Source: Notospermus geniculatus
Lineage: Eukaryota > Nemertea > Pilidiophora > Heteronemertea > Lineidae
DNA length: 64,000 nucleotides
NCBI GenBank assembly: GCA_002633025.1
Contig: NMRB01000212.1
Span: 82,831-146,830, forward strand
Direction of reading: 5' to 3'
The translations under genes and the position numbers were made by a program. Shown here piece by piece: positions 12,068 through 20,790 of this stretch. Every line of letters begins with the position of its first letter. Position 1 is the first letter of the stretch. The notes below the pieces were generated by a model. The model was given only the letters and a program-made list of their open reading frames with translations. It was not told the origin of the DNA and ran no database searches.

Positions 12068-13859
12068 TGAGCCTGAGTACGATCCCGAGGAGAGTCGAGG
12101 TAGCACTGTCGTACATGTCGTATAATAGGCCTAGATCATTAGGCGAGTGACGTGGGAGGTTGTACCATAATTCACTCACTCTCTTTGAAACATTCTGCCT
12201 CCTCATACATCAATGATCGGTTTCTAATGATGCAGACCCCTTTTTTCATTGATGACTGAATCAAGACATGAGAGATGAGTACTCTACGTTTTTCTCACGG
12301 ATCCATTTCTGAAACTTCGAAGCATTTGATCATTTTCCCTTGATTAAGAGAGTGTAAGGTGTATGATGTAATTACGCTCACGCCCAACACGAGATGAAAG
12401 GGAATTCAGTCTCCTCCGATCACCCGCCGGCCTCCGATAACGGATTGACTTTCTCGTTAAGCAAACTTCGATAATTAGCCACGCGAATCGAGAGTTTTCT
12501 CCGACATGCTCCGGCAACATCGATGGTAATAAGCATTTCTTCATAACATCTTAGCGCCTCTTCATCTCCACGTAGGTAACCATATTCGCGCGGAGAAATA
12601 CGACGGTGTTTCTTTGCCAGCGCGGTGAGAAGCAGTACATTTTGTATTCATCCGAGGGGATTTAATTATCGACGCACTACTAATCCAGCGGTCGATAAGG
12701 CTCTCCGCCGGCCCCATCACTTCGTATCTGTCAAATAATATCTGACATAGGAAAACCGGCCGCGGAAAATACCACATTAGCTCCGTGGTGTTAGTCCTGA
12801 GTGCTTTTTGTTGGTGACGCACAGTCACGATGGCCATCCATTGAACACGTCTGAAAATATTATAACCATTTCCCGGTAGAGCACTCAGAAGTAAACAACA
12901 GCAGCTTTTTATCAATTACCCTTTCGTTGGTCAGTAAATTGGTTCCTGATCTCGCCGCTAGGGCTAAAGTCGTCCATATTAGACCTAACGGTGAGATATG
13001 GAACTAATCCAGCTGGCGAGGCATGAAAAATGGCTGACATACTGGCAGGGTGTGACGATTTGATGAAAGAGCAAATATTTTTTTCACGGTTTAGCAAATT
13101 TAGAGCAAAATGTTGGTGATGTCTGCCTCCATTTCCCGTATACAATCTACTTTATAGTACCGTATCAGGAAGATGAGCTTTGCTCCCACTGATAATGCAC
13201 GCCATGACGAAGAGGAACATCAAGTAGGAATAACTAATAAAACAAGACAATAAGATCCCACTCACGCTTCCCCGGATATCACGTTTAAATGCATCTTTGC
13301 TCACGTGATGGAGAGTTTCATGCAATATTTAACATTAACGCATGTTTTTAGTATATTTTCTTCACATGATTTATTCATCCGCCAGATCTTGTTCATCGCG
13401 TGCGTACACTGTACGAGGACCATCCTGACCTTTGTTTATCATCTCTCAAACTTTCATAAGTAAATACATGATGAGGACTCTCGACAATGTACAGGATATT
13501 TGGGAGTGTCACCGGCCAGGGTCATGCATGTTTTACGACAGGCTGGGATCAAGTAGCAGAACATAGTTTGATCATCTTACCGGGGAGATGACTGGGGATT
13601 TCTATTAGGAAATGGCCACAGCTGTTTCGGGGCTCCCCCTTTTGGGGAGACAGTGACCGACAAGGCTGGGCTTTTAAAAGAACGACATATTCTATAGGCG
13701 TTCCGCCATGTAATGTTGGCTTTCTATGGGCAACTCAACCGTAGAAACTATGGGCAATTATTTGTGTCACTGGTCAAGACGTCAGTCGTAAGGACATCAA
13801 CAGTACAACGGTGTCGCGGGAGAAAACTCTCACGTGGGGAGCACCTTGAGTCGTGCCTT
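12068..13859. other. Unique sequence, possible regulatory DNA, no supported gene
   Basis: A 117-codon frame on the minus strand (12562-12915) is preceded internally by an ATATTTTCAG acceptor-like site, but it matches nothing known and is within chance length. The segment around 12650-12700 holds TTAATTA and TAATCC, core sites for homeodomain proteins. A sequencing-neutral reading is unique non-coding DNA. Confidence 0.35.
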
Positions 13860-14070
13860 GTTAATTACACGTAGCCCTCTTCTAAAATCCCCCGCCTATT
13901 TCATCACGGCCCAACAACCGATTTTATGACGACCGAGATGATTAATTCACGCCAGTGGTTATATAATATAGGAGAAAAGATGAAAATTAATTAGTTATGG
14001 TGGACTGATTAGGAATTTGAATAGGATATGACGAAGATATAATTAATCGATTAGTCAGCTAGGATGGTAA
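13860..14070. promoter_or_regulatory. Candidate enhancer: dense homeodomain-type core sites
   Basis: About 210 bp hold many TAAT cores: TTAATTAC near 13860, GATTAATTC near 13940, AATTAATTAG near 13985, GATTAG, ATAATTAATCGATTAG near 14040 and GTAATTATA near 14070. TAAT is the common core bound by homeodomain proteins. Such density with intervening unique sequence is typical of developmental enhancers, but AT-rich DNA gives the same words by chance. No gene is near enough to name a target. Confidence 0.25.
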
Positions 14071-14639
14071 TTATATGCGCTTAAGAGAGCGCGTTTGAGG
14101 GCAGATTGGATGACTTCGGATTGGAAATATTGAATTTCTTGTACTCATGATCACCCAGAAAAGAACGAATAGCTCTTGATGTCATGGTCACGTGACAAGC
14201 TAAAATTCATACCTTTAATTCCCTTCACAATCTTAATGGTGTTACATACATGTAGGCGCCGTGGGGTTCATGGATGCGATCGAACCTTCTTTTAGATACA
14301 GCATTTGAATCCGATTGTGGAACGCCCCCGCCGGAAAAACCGAAAACCTATATCTATGAGAAAAAGCCCCTTTTCTTTTTATCCCCGGCAATGCCTACGT
14401 TGATATCTATAAAGAGAAGCCTACGTCTCGCCAATTCAAAAAAAACGGGTCTTTGTTTCATGAAAGCGGAAGGCGTAGATCTCCTGGTTGTCTTACACTA
14501 ACTAGTCAGCCATCGATATAAATTACTGCCAGCCATCAATACAAATTATAAAGCCATCCTGGAGAATGTGCGGCACCGGAAGTGACGTCAATAACACGAA
14601 TGATGGCCGACCAGAGAGCGGAAGCATGCGTAGGAAGGT
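14071..14639. other. Unique sequence, no gene seen
   Basis: A TACATGTA word lies near 14248. A 75-codon frame (14274-14501) is not convincing. Confidence 0.35.
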
Positions 14640-15010
14640 GGGGGAATGAATCGTGGTGGACGGAAGGGCCATCTACCGGTATTGCTGAAGCTGCACCTGA
14701 ATGGTGTGGACGGAAGGGCCATCTACCGGTATTGCTGAAGCTGCACCTGAATGGTGTGGACGGAAGGGCCATCTATTGCTGAAGCTGCACCTGAATGGTG
14801 TGGACGGAAGGGCCATCTATTGCTGAGGCTGCACCTGAATGGTGTGGACAGAAGGGCCCGATCTACTGCTGAAGCTGCACCTGAACGGTGTGGACGGAAG
14901 GGTGTGGACATGTGGGCCATCTATTGCTGGAGTTCCTCCTGAATGGCGTCGACGAGATCGCCATCTAGGCATATTGCCGAGGCTACACCTAATGGTGAAG
15001 CGAGAAGGCC
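14640..15010 (+). repeat. Minisatellite, 50-bp then 42-bp units
   Basis: The unit is GGTGTGGACGGAAGGGCCAT followed by CTATTGCTGAAGCTGCACC and TGAAT. The first two units contain an extra CTACCGGTATTG segment and measure 50 bp. Later ones lose CCGGTATT and measure about 42 bp, and the last two or three are diverged. About seven copies are visible. Frames that cross it on both strands are repeat translations. Confidence 0.9.
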
Positions 15011-15022
15011 ATCTATCGCTTA

Positions 15023-15214
15023 GGCTCCAGTTCCATAGAGCTCACGTTGACACTTTTCACGCGCCACGCTTCACGTTTTCCTTTCGTTCCTCGGAGAAAG
15101 CATGTCACAGGACAGGTAATGTGTGCCTCGTTGTGCGCTGAATCGAGGAACGAAAGGAAAACGTGAAGCGTGGCGCATGAAAAGTGTCAACGTGAGCTCT
15201 ATGGAACTGGAGCC
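15023..15214. repeat. Long palindrome abutting an assembly gap
   Basis: The left arm starts GGCTCCAGTTCCATAGAGCT at 15023 and the right arm ends with its exact reverse complement at 15214, directly before the N run. The arms are about 70 bp, nearly identical, and are separated by about 50 bp holding CATGTCACAGGACAGG. The left arm is continuous with the minisatellite unit (TTAGGCTCCAG). A real inverted duplication and an assembly fold-back artefact at the gap edge are both possible. Confidence 0.85.
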
Positions 15215-15341
15215 NNNNNNNNNNNNNNNNNNNNNNNNNNNNNNNNNNNNNNNNNNNNNNNNNNNNNNNNNNNNNNNNNNNNNNNNNNNNNNNNNNNNNN
15301 NNNNNNNNNNNNNNNNNNNNNNNNNNNNNNNNNNNNNNNNN
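15215..15341. other. Assembly gap (127 N)
   Basis: N run between the palindrome and the candidate exon on the minus strand. Confidence 1.
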
Positions 15342-15366
15342 ACGTTGACGACATCCAATGTCTTAC

Positions 15367-15602
15367 CTTTCTGAGTCCCTGTCTTCACCGTAGTTGTAGA
15401 TGACGTATGACGGCAGATGCTCGGTGACCTTGTCATGTATTCCCATATCGCCGGCGACGCTTTTCAATGACAAAAACCAAGATTTAATGGTGACAAATCC
15501 GGCTCCATCTCGAATGACGCAGTCTGCAGCATCCCCGGCATCATCATCCGCATCGGATGCAGACGGTAATGGCCGCCTGTATCGTCTGCTGCCGACTTTC
15601 AT
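15367..15602 (-). CDS. Candidate first coding exon, unknown protein
   Basis: Read on the minus strand from the ATG at 15602, 78 codons plus two bases stay open to a strong donor, AAAG followed by GTAAGA (15366 down to 15361). The frame is also open upstream of the ATG to a TATGCAG acceptor-like site near 15645. The peptide starts MKVGSRRYRRPLPSASDADD, continues with an acidic low-complexity stretch, then a more ordinary segment with IKSWFLSLKSVAGDMG and ends near YVIYNYGEDRDSE. Many codons end in G or C. I recognise no domain. An opposite-strand frame (15400-15738) also stays open, which lowers confidence. The next exon would lie beyond the gap and the palindrome at lower coordinates, and I could not find it. 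Confidence 0.33.
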
Positions 15603-15741
15603 TGATCCTCCAGACAATAATGCTATGTCTTCTCCTGCATATCCTTACATCACTTTCAGTAGGTCACGTGACATGCAAACTCGGTCCCTCATTGGCGAAG
15701 AGGATATCGACTTTGTATATATGAGCAAAACGAGGTAATTA

Positions 15742-16137
15742 TCCGGCAGCCTTTGCATATTTTAAACATGCTTGGCGAGTGCTATTGGAATTTATTGCGG
15801 CTTGAAGTGAATTTATTCATTTGCACTTTACTTCAATGAATAATGCGCCGGGGACCATGGCAGCATTGTAATGCACGAGGCAGAGATATAGCGCTTACTT
15901 CTGCATATTGATCGTGAATTGCATTTATTAAGTTGCAATTGTAATGGTAATATACTGCTCTCCGGTGCTATTCACTCACGAGAAGTTCCCAATTATAAGA
16001 AGCTAGTTAGCCCCGGGCGCATGAACACTGCAGCACCCTTGATGCATTTTTTATGTACTTCAAATTGAAATTGATTCAGACTCGCTATCTGACATCCTGG
16101 TTTGTCGTCTGCCATGAAAACTATTAAAGTGATAAAA
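15742..16137. other. Unique AT-rich sequence
   Basis: Several TTTATT and CATTTA words lie near 15790-15940. There is no coding signal and no repeat. It leads into the duplicated tRNA flank. Confidence 0.35.
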
Positions 16138-16377
16138 GGAAATGGTTTTCTCGGACGGGGAAATGGATCAGAATCATTTCATGACGTCACTGACCTTGAA
16201 CTGTTGAAGGTCAAAAGAATGGACAAGAATAAGTGATTTTCGACTGCTTAACCCAACTTTTATGACGTTCCAAATGAATTACATTGTACCGATATTGTCC
16301 AACACAAATCAACCTGGCGCGGCATTTTTCACAGGAACCACGGGGAAAATGGAAGGGATAACCTGCCCATACGTGTG

Positions 16378-16450
16378 GATTCCGTAGTGTAGTGGTTATC
16401 ACATCTGCCTAACACGCAGAAGGTCCCCGGTTCGAAACCGGGCGGAATCA
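16378..16450 (+). tRNA. tRNA-Val-AAC: tRNA-Val (AAC), copy 1
   Basis: 73 bases with discriminator A and no encoded CCA. The acceptor stem GATTCCG/CGGAATC pairs fully. The anticodon stem TCTGC/GCAGA frames the loop CTAACAC, which puts anticodon AAC at 16411-16413 (reads GUU, and GUC/GUA if A34 is modified to inosine, as is known for this eukaryotic isoacceptor). The T-stem CCCGG/CCGGG encloses TTCGAAA. The internal promoter parts are visible: an A-box-like TAGTGTAGTGG and B-box GGTTCGAAACC. A run of six T follows at once, which serves as a polymerase III terminator. There is no intron. It delivers valine in cytoplasmic translation. Confidence 0.97.
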
Positions 16451-16456
16451 TTTTTT
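16451..16456 (+). terminator. Pol III T-run after tRNA-Val copy 1
   Basis: Six consecutive T directly after the discriminator base. The other copies have runs of 7, 10, 5, 8 and 5 T, each within two bases of the gene end. Confidence 0.8.
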
Positions 16457-16869
16457 GTCATTTTAACAGCGACAACCAATGTTTTAGTTTTTATGACGTT
16501 GAACTGCTGTGTCCTTGAACGTGAACTGTTGAAGGTCAAACGGAATGGATCAGAAAAGGGATTTTTGACTGCTTATATAACTTTTATGACGTTCCGAATG
16601 ATCACAGAGATAAGTACCGATAATGTCGAAGACAAATCACCCCCGGTGTGACAGGAATCAAACGTCCAAGGAATGCACATCCGCCAAACAATAGCCCACT
16701 ACTTGAAGGTGTATTCAAATGGTCATGGTCTCTCTAGTCATATATTCTAATCCCTCGCTGAACGATAAGACCGGTCTTTGATTCCAGGGGGACTTGGATT
16801 CCTTTCACACCTGCGTTTTCTCACAGTAACCACGGGCCAAATGGAAAGGATGGGCCGCCAATATGCGTG

Positions 16870-16942
16870 GATTCCGTAGTGTAGTGGTTATCACATCTGC
16901 CTAACACGCAGAAGGTCCCCGGTTCGAGACCGGGCGGAATCA
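16870..16942 (+). tRNA. tRNA-Val-AAC: tRNA-Val (AAC), copy 2
   Basis: Identical to copy 1 except for G in place of A in the T-loop (TTCGAGA), a change outside any stem. All stems pair and the B-box is intact (GGTTCGAGACC). A seven-T run follows. The flank resembles that of copies 1 and 5. Confidence 0.97.
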
Positions 16943-17014
16943 CTTTTTTTCATTTTAACAGCGACAACCAGGATCCACGGATCAAATAGAAAGGATAAAC
17001 CGCCAATATCCGTG

Positions 17015-17087
17015 GATTCCGTAGTGTAGTGGTTATCACATCTGCCTAACACGCAGAAGGTCCCCAGTTCGAGACCGGGCGGAATCA
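17015..17087 (+). tRNA. tRNA-Val-AAC: tRNA-Val (AAC), copy 3, T-stem and B-box change
   Basis: Same sequence as copy 2 except that the T-stem reads CCCAG against CCGGG, giving an A-C mismatch in the fourth pair. The same change alters the first base of the B-box (AGTTCGAGACC instead of GGTTCGAGACC), which TFIIIC recognises. It may be a weakened gene or an early pseudogene. A ten-T run follows, the longest in the array. Confidence 0.9.
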
Positions 17088-17161
17088 TTTTTTTTTTCAT
17101 TTTAACAGCGACAACCAGGATCCACGGGTCAAATGAAATGGATAACGCGGCCATATCTGTG

Positions 17162-17234
17162 GATTCCGTAGTGTAGTGGTTATCACATCTGCCTAACACG
17201 CAGAAGGTCCCCGGTTCGAAACCGGCCGGAATCA
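17162..17234 (+). tRNA. tRNA-Val-AAC: tRNA-Val (AAC), copy 4, outer T-stem mismatch
   Basis: Matches copy 1 in the T-loop (TTCGAAA) but has CCGGC in place of CCGGG, which creates a C-C mismatch in the outermost T-stem pair. The B-box is unchanged, so transcription should be normal while folding of the T-arm is weakened. A five-T run follows. The flank closely matches that of copy 6 (CGCGGCCATATCTGTG). Confidence 0.9.
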
Positions 17235-17600
17235 CTTTTTATCTTTTTAAAAAGGGAGACTCCATTCATTGTGTAAAATTTTGAATTTTTGAAATATCAT
17301 TCATACAAATTCATTGATAACTGCAACATGTCATATTTTTTTAAAGCAGCTAACTCATCATTTTAAGCATTTTTATTGTATCCCAAGGGGACCATTGCAC
17401 AGCACATGTAATGTCATGTGTGCTCAGTGCATATTTATGAAGGTACAACCAATTATAGGCCTAGGCAGTCACAGTATTAGGTCATTCACTACAATAAAAG
17501 TCTTCAGCCTATAGACACTAGTGACATCACAACTCATGGCAATTATAGTATCCATGGATTGATAAAAATTCAAAAGTTTAAAATGAGGGAGTGTCCCAAA
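17235..17600. other. AT-rich spacer inside the tRNA array
   Basis: Between copies 4 and 5 lies about 360 bp of unique AT-rich sequence that is not shared with the other spacers. It accounts for the 512-base spacing. Confidence 0.6.
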
Positions 17601-17673
17601 CAGAAATCAACAAGCTGGGGTTTCTCACAGAAACCACTGGTCAAATGGAAAGGATAACCCGCCAATACACGTG

Positions 17674-17746
17674 GATTCCGTAGTGTAGTGGTTATCACAT
17701 CTGCCTAACACGCAGAAGGTCCCCGGTTCGAGACCGGGCGGAATCA
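17674..17746 (+). tRNA. tRNA-Val-AAC: tRNA-Val (AAC), copy 5
   Basis: Identical to copy 2, with the G variant in the T-loop and all stems intact. An eight-T run follows. The upstream flank is of the copy 1/2 type, which suggests that copies 5 and 6 arose together from an older pair. Confidence 0.97.
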
Positions 17747-17819
17747 CTTTTTTTTCATTTTAACAGCGACAACCAGGATCCACGGGTCAAATGAAATTGA
17801 TAACGCGGCCATATCTGTG

Positions 17820-17892
17820 GATTCCGTAGTGTAGTGGTTATCACATCTGCCTAACACGCAGAAGGTCCCCGGTTCGAAACCGGGCGGAATCA
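17820..17892 (+). tRNA. tRNA-Val-AAC: tRNA-Val (AAC), copy 6
   Basis: Identical to copy 1 over the whole gene, with fully paired stems and an intact B-box. A five-T run follows. The upstream flank is nearly the same as that of copy 4, but the T-stem error of copy 4 is absent, so that error arose after the block duplicated or was corrected here by gene conversion. Confidence 0.97.
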
Positions 17893-17946
17893 CTTTTTAT
17901 CATTTTGACAGCGACAACTCGAGTGTTCTTGTTTTGGTCGTCGTTT

Positions 17947-18295
17947 AAAACCTCAGATACCCATGGTGTATCACCATCCCGCAACATCCTCTATCATACT
18001 TATGCTTTTTTATGATGCAGTCATCTTCATTTTGCTGAATTATGCACACGAAGTATATTCCAGAACGCTATAATATCATGTCTGTACATTTCAGATCTGC
18101 AGTGGTGCAAATAATTAAAGCCGTTTCTCCTTAACATGTCACAGCCTTTCATAGCTTAACATAATGAATACAAAGGAGTTATTATAACCATTGTTGTCTT
18201 GTTACCATTTATAATATTGCTTCGTGGTAGTTCAATTATTGACTGTGAATAACAGTGGAAAATAGTTGCCTCGCTGTGAGTCATAGCGATACGAA
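17947..18295. other. Unique AT-rich sequence
   Basis: No repeat or gene is seen between the tRNA array and the open frame at 18296. Confidence 0.4.
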
Positions 18296-18607
18296 ATGAT
18301 TCGATTCCTACTGTTTTATACCTGTTTTCAAGAAAGGTTCAATGCGTTTGACGAAATGGCCGACAGGTTGAAAACTTGGACTGAAAACTTGCGGGAAGCT
18401 GATTTTCCGAACACGTGCTTCACCAATAGGTGGTTCAATGAACCTGAAGGTTGTGTCGCAAGCGGTAGATTGCTCACCAAGTTGAAGCCAGAGCTGATGA
18501 GGTCATCTATCAAGCCGGTGTACCGTTTTCTAGTGGACCAGAACCTTTCATTTGGGAAACACGGGGAAATTTATCAGTCTCGGTTCAAAATGTTGCCCAT
18601 ACAATGA
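18296..18607 (+). CDS. Candidate small ORF or exon, unknown protein
   Basis: A 103-codon frame from ATG. An internal ATG at 18355 (GACGAAATGGCC) has a good eukaryotic start context. The peptide from there, with DRLKTWTENLREADFPNTC and later KPVYRFLVDQNLSFGKHGEI, has the amphipathic, charged character of a real soluble protein and little simple sequence. A TTTTCAAG site near 18335 could be an acceptor. I recognise no family. Length is within chance, no donor or polyadenylation signal is clear, and it could be a remnant of an old insertion. Confidence 0.28.
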   Translation: MIRFLLFYTCFQERFNAFDEMADRLKTWTENLREADFPNTCFTNRWFNEPEGCVASGRLLTKLKPELMRSSIKPVYRFLVDQNLSFGKHGEIYQSRFKMLPIQ

Positions 18608-20032
18608 GGGGAGACACTGAGAAACCGTAAAAAATGTAGTACTTAAAGCTGAAAAGCACGATGAAGAATGACACCACAGCACCGCGGTATGGTGCTGTAC
18701 AGAAAGAAAGTCAAAATCCCTTCGAAGTCCCTTCATAACATGATAGATCACCGATCTTTTTTGGTGGCGCCACTGTATTCAACCTCAGTGGCGAAGCACC
18801 AAGAGATGGCGTTTGTATTTATCTATTCCCCCTGTTCTTGTTCATGCAGTTCAGCTTTAACACTCCGGCGGCGTATAACAACAACCAACAGTTGAACCCT
18901 TTTGTCTTGCCTTCTCTCGGGCTGGAGTAATTCTCGTCAAGCTCTCCTGTGCCTGGTGCCTGAACCACGTGCCTGATGCAGTCAGAGCGCTTTCCCCTCA
19001 GATCGCACAAGGAATGCGAGAAACGGTTGCCCGGCCAACACATTTGTTGATACACCCCGTGGTATGAAAGGAAATAATCGACAAAACTTTGCGTGGTACA
19101 GACAAGATAGCAGAAAGCTGCTATCTCTACTTGGCTGAATCCGCTATGTCACTGCTGCACCGTGCAGATAGCTGAAAGAAAGCAAATGGTGTTTGCAGCT
19201 TAAAGATGGCCTCCTTAGCAGAGCCGCCCGTGTCACCAGGCGTCCTGTTTACGAATATATCAGCGGTTACCAGACACGACTCGCCGTGAAGAAATCAACT
19301 TAATACGCATTGAACTTAGGAAGCTTTTCAATTTTGAACATGTAAATAATCGAAGTTAAACATTGGGCAAACGAATGATATTGATGACGCGTTTCACGGG
19401 GAAATAATCCGATAACAGCCCAAACATCGGTAGCGGAAAAATTCAATAATAGTTATTTAAATCACTTTACGCGAAGATTCTTTCGGTATGCATGGGTTGA
19501 GTTTGACGAAGTAATGGTGGAGCAGACGACTGATCTCGTTTGGTCTCCAGGAGGCGATGAGTCGTATTTACTAATTCGAATTCGTTGATTGAACGGAAAT
19601 TGAAGCTAGGTGCCCCTGACTCAATTCTCCTCGAATGATACCGAGCGAAATGATGGAGCACGGCCGGCAAATGACACAAGAGAAGGAGGCATGATTCTGA
19701 TGAGCTTCGCGGGTCCGAGTGACATCCGATGATGGACTCTGGTATCTAAAATATGGACCAGATATAGACAGAATGCCCTTCTGGCAGACTTCTTCGGTCT
19801 CAGTGGTGTTGACCTCAGGCACAGTTTGCCTGCAATCTTCACCGATCTCGAGAAATGAGCGGCCTACCGCCTCATTTGTGTCGACGTAGGCCGATGTATG
19901 GCAAACTGACACTGACCGAGAGATACAGTATGGCCTGCTGCTCCTTCCTTTGGGCCTAGAATCCTGTAGAAAACACCAGTCCTAGAGCTTAATAGTCTGC
20001 TGCGTCTCTGTCATCGACCTTACCGAGAGTGG
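18608..20032. other. Unique sequence, no supported gene
   Basis: A 113-codon minus frame (19571-19912) overlaps others in both directions and is not convincing. A 27-codon frame from a good-context ATG near 19205 (AAGATGGCC) stops early. Confidence 0.35.
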
Positions 20033-20790
20033 GTAGACTGCTCTTTGACATCGATACATTGACCAATGAGACAGCCTTGTGCACAGACTGCTGCCTCGAT
20101 CAGCGACATCGACCTACGAAAGAGTCTAGTGTGTGGCCCTCTGCCTCGGAGAAAACCTGCTTGGCTCCACCTGCCTCCATGACACCGATCTCGGAGAGGC
20201 TTATACGGCCCGCCCACCTCTGTGAGAGCGAGCTAGGAGAGAGCCCTAGTGTGGTGGACATCGATCAAAAGATGTGTGGGTCGCCTGTTTCTTCAGCGAC
20301 ATCGACCTAGGAGCGAACCTCGTGCATCCTTTCCCTCTATGAGAGAGCCTAGTTCATCGCCTCCCTCAGCGACGTCGACCTAGGAGAGGGCCCAGTGGAT
20401 CGCTTCCCTCAGCGACATCGACCTAGGAGAGGGCCTAGTGCATCGCCTCCCTCAGCGACATCGACCTAGGAGAGGGCCTAGTGCATCGCCTCCCTCAGCG
20501 ACATCGACCTAGGAGAGGGCCCAGTGCATCCTCTCCCTCAGCGACATCGACCTAGGAGAGGGCCCAGTGGATCGCCTCCCTCAGCGACATTGACCTAGGA
20601 GAGGGCCTACTGGATCGCCTCCCTCAGCGACCCTTGAATGGTTGTCATGGTTAAGGAACCGCTCGTGCTTGGTGGGAGATTTGCCGGACATCATCCTAGG
20701 AGAGGGCCTACTGGATCACCTCCCTCAGCGACATCATCCTAGAGTATCCTCTTCCTCAGCGACATCGGCCTAGGAGAGAACCCTAGCTGT
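20033..20790 (+). repeat. 43-bp minisatellite with a diverged left part
   Basis: From about 20340 the unit CAGCGACATCGACCTAGGAG plus AGGGCCTAGTGCATCGCCTC and CCT repeats about eight times with a 43-bp period and few changes. Around 20640-20690 one unit is interrupted by about 60 bp. Left of 20340 the same words (GACATCGACCTA, GAGAGCC) recur with greater divergence to about 20033. This looks like an older edge of the same array. Confidence 0.88.

Larger units (their letters stand above)
16138..17946 (+). repeat. Duplicated block array carrying the six tRNA-Val genes
   Basis: tRNA starts are spaced 492, 145, 147, 512 and 146 bases apart. Upstream flanks fall in two classes. Copies 1, 2 and 5 follow a CACAG-AACCAC-GG segment, and copies 3, 4 and 6 follow GCGACAACCAGGATCCACGG. 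The longer flank before copies 1 and 2 is itself duplicated, with GAACTGTTGAAGGTCAAA and CTTTTATGACGTTCC in both. The array therefore grew by duplication of blocks containing one to several tRNAs, not by independent insertion. Confidence 0.88.

Noticed and set aside
12562-12915. 117-codon minus-strand frame as an exon with signal peptide
   Set aside because: The hydrophobic start is short and cysteine-rich, an internal acceptor-like site conflicts with it, and length is within chance.
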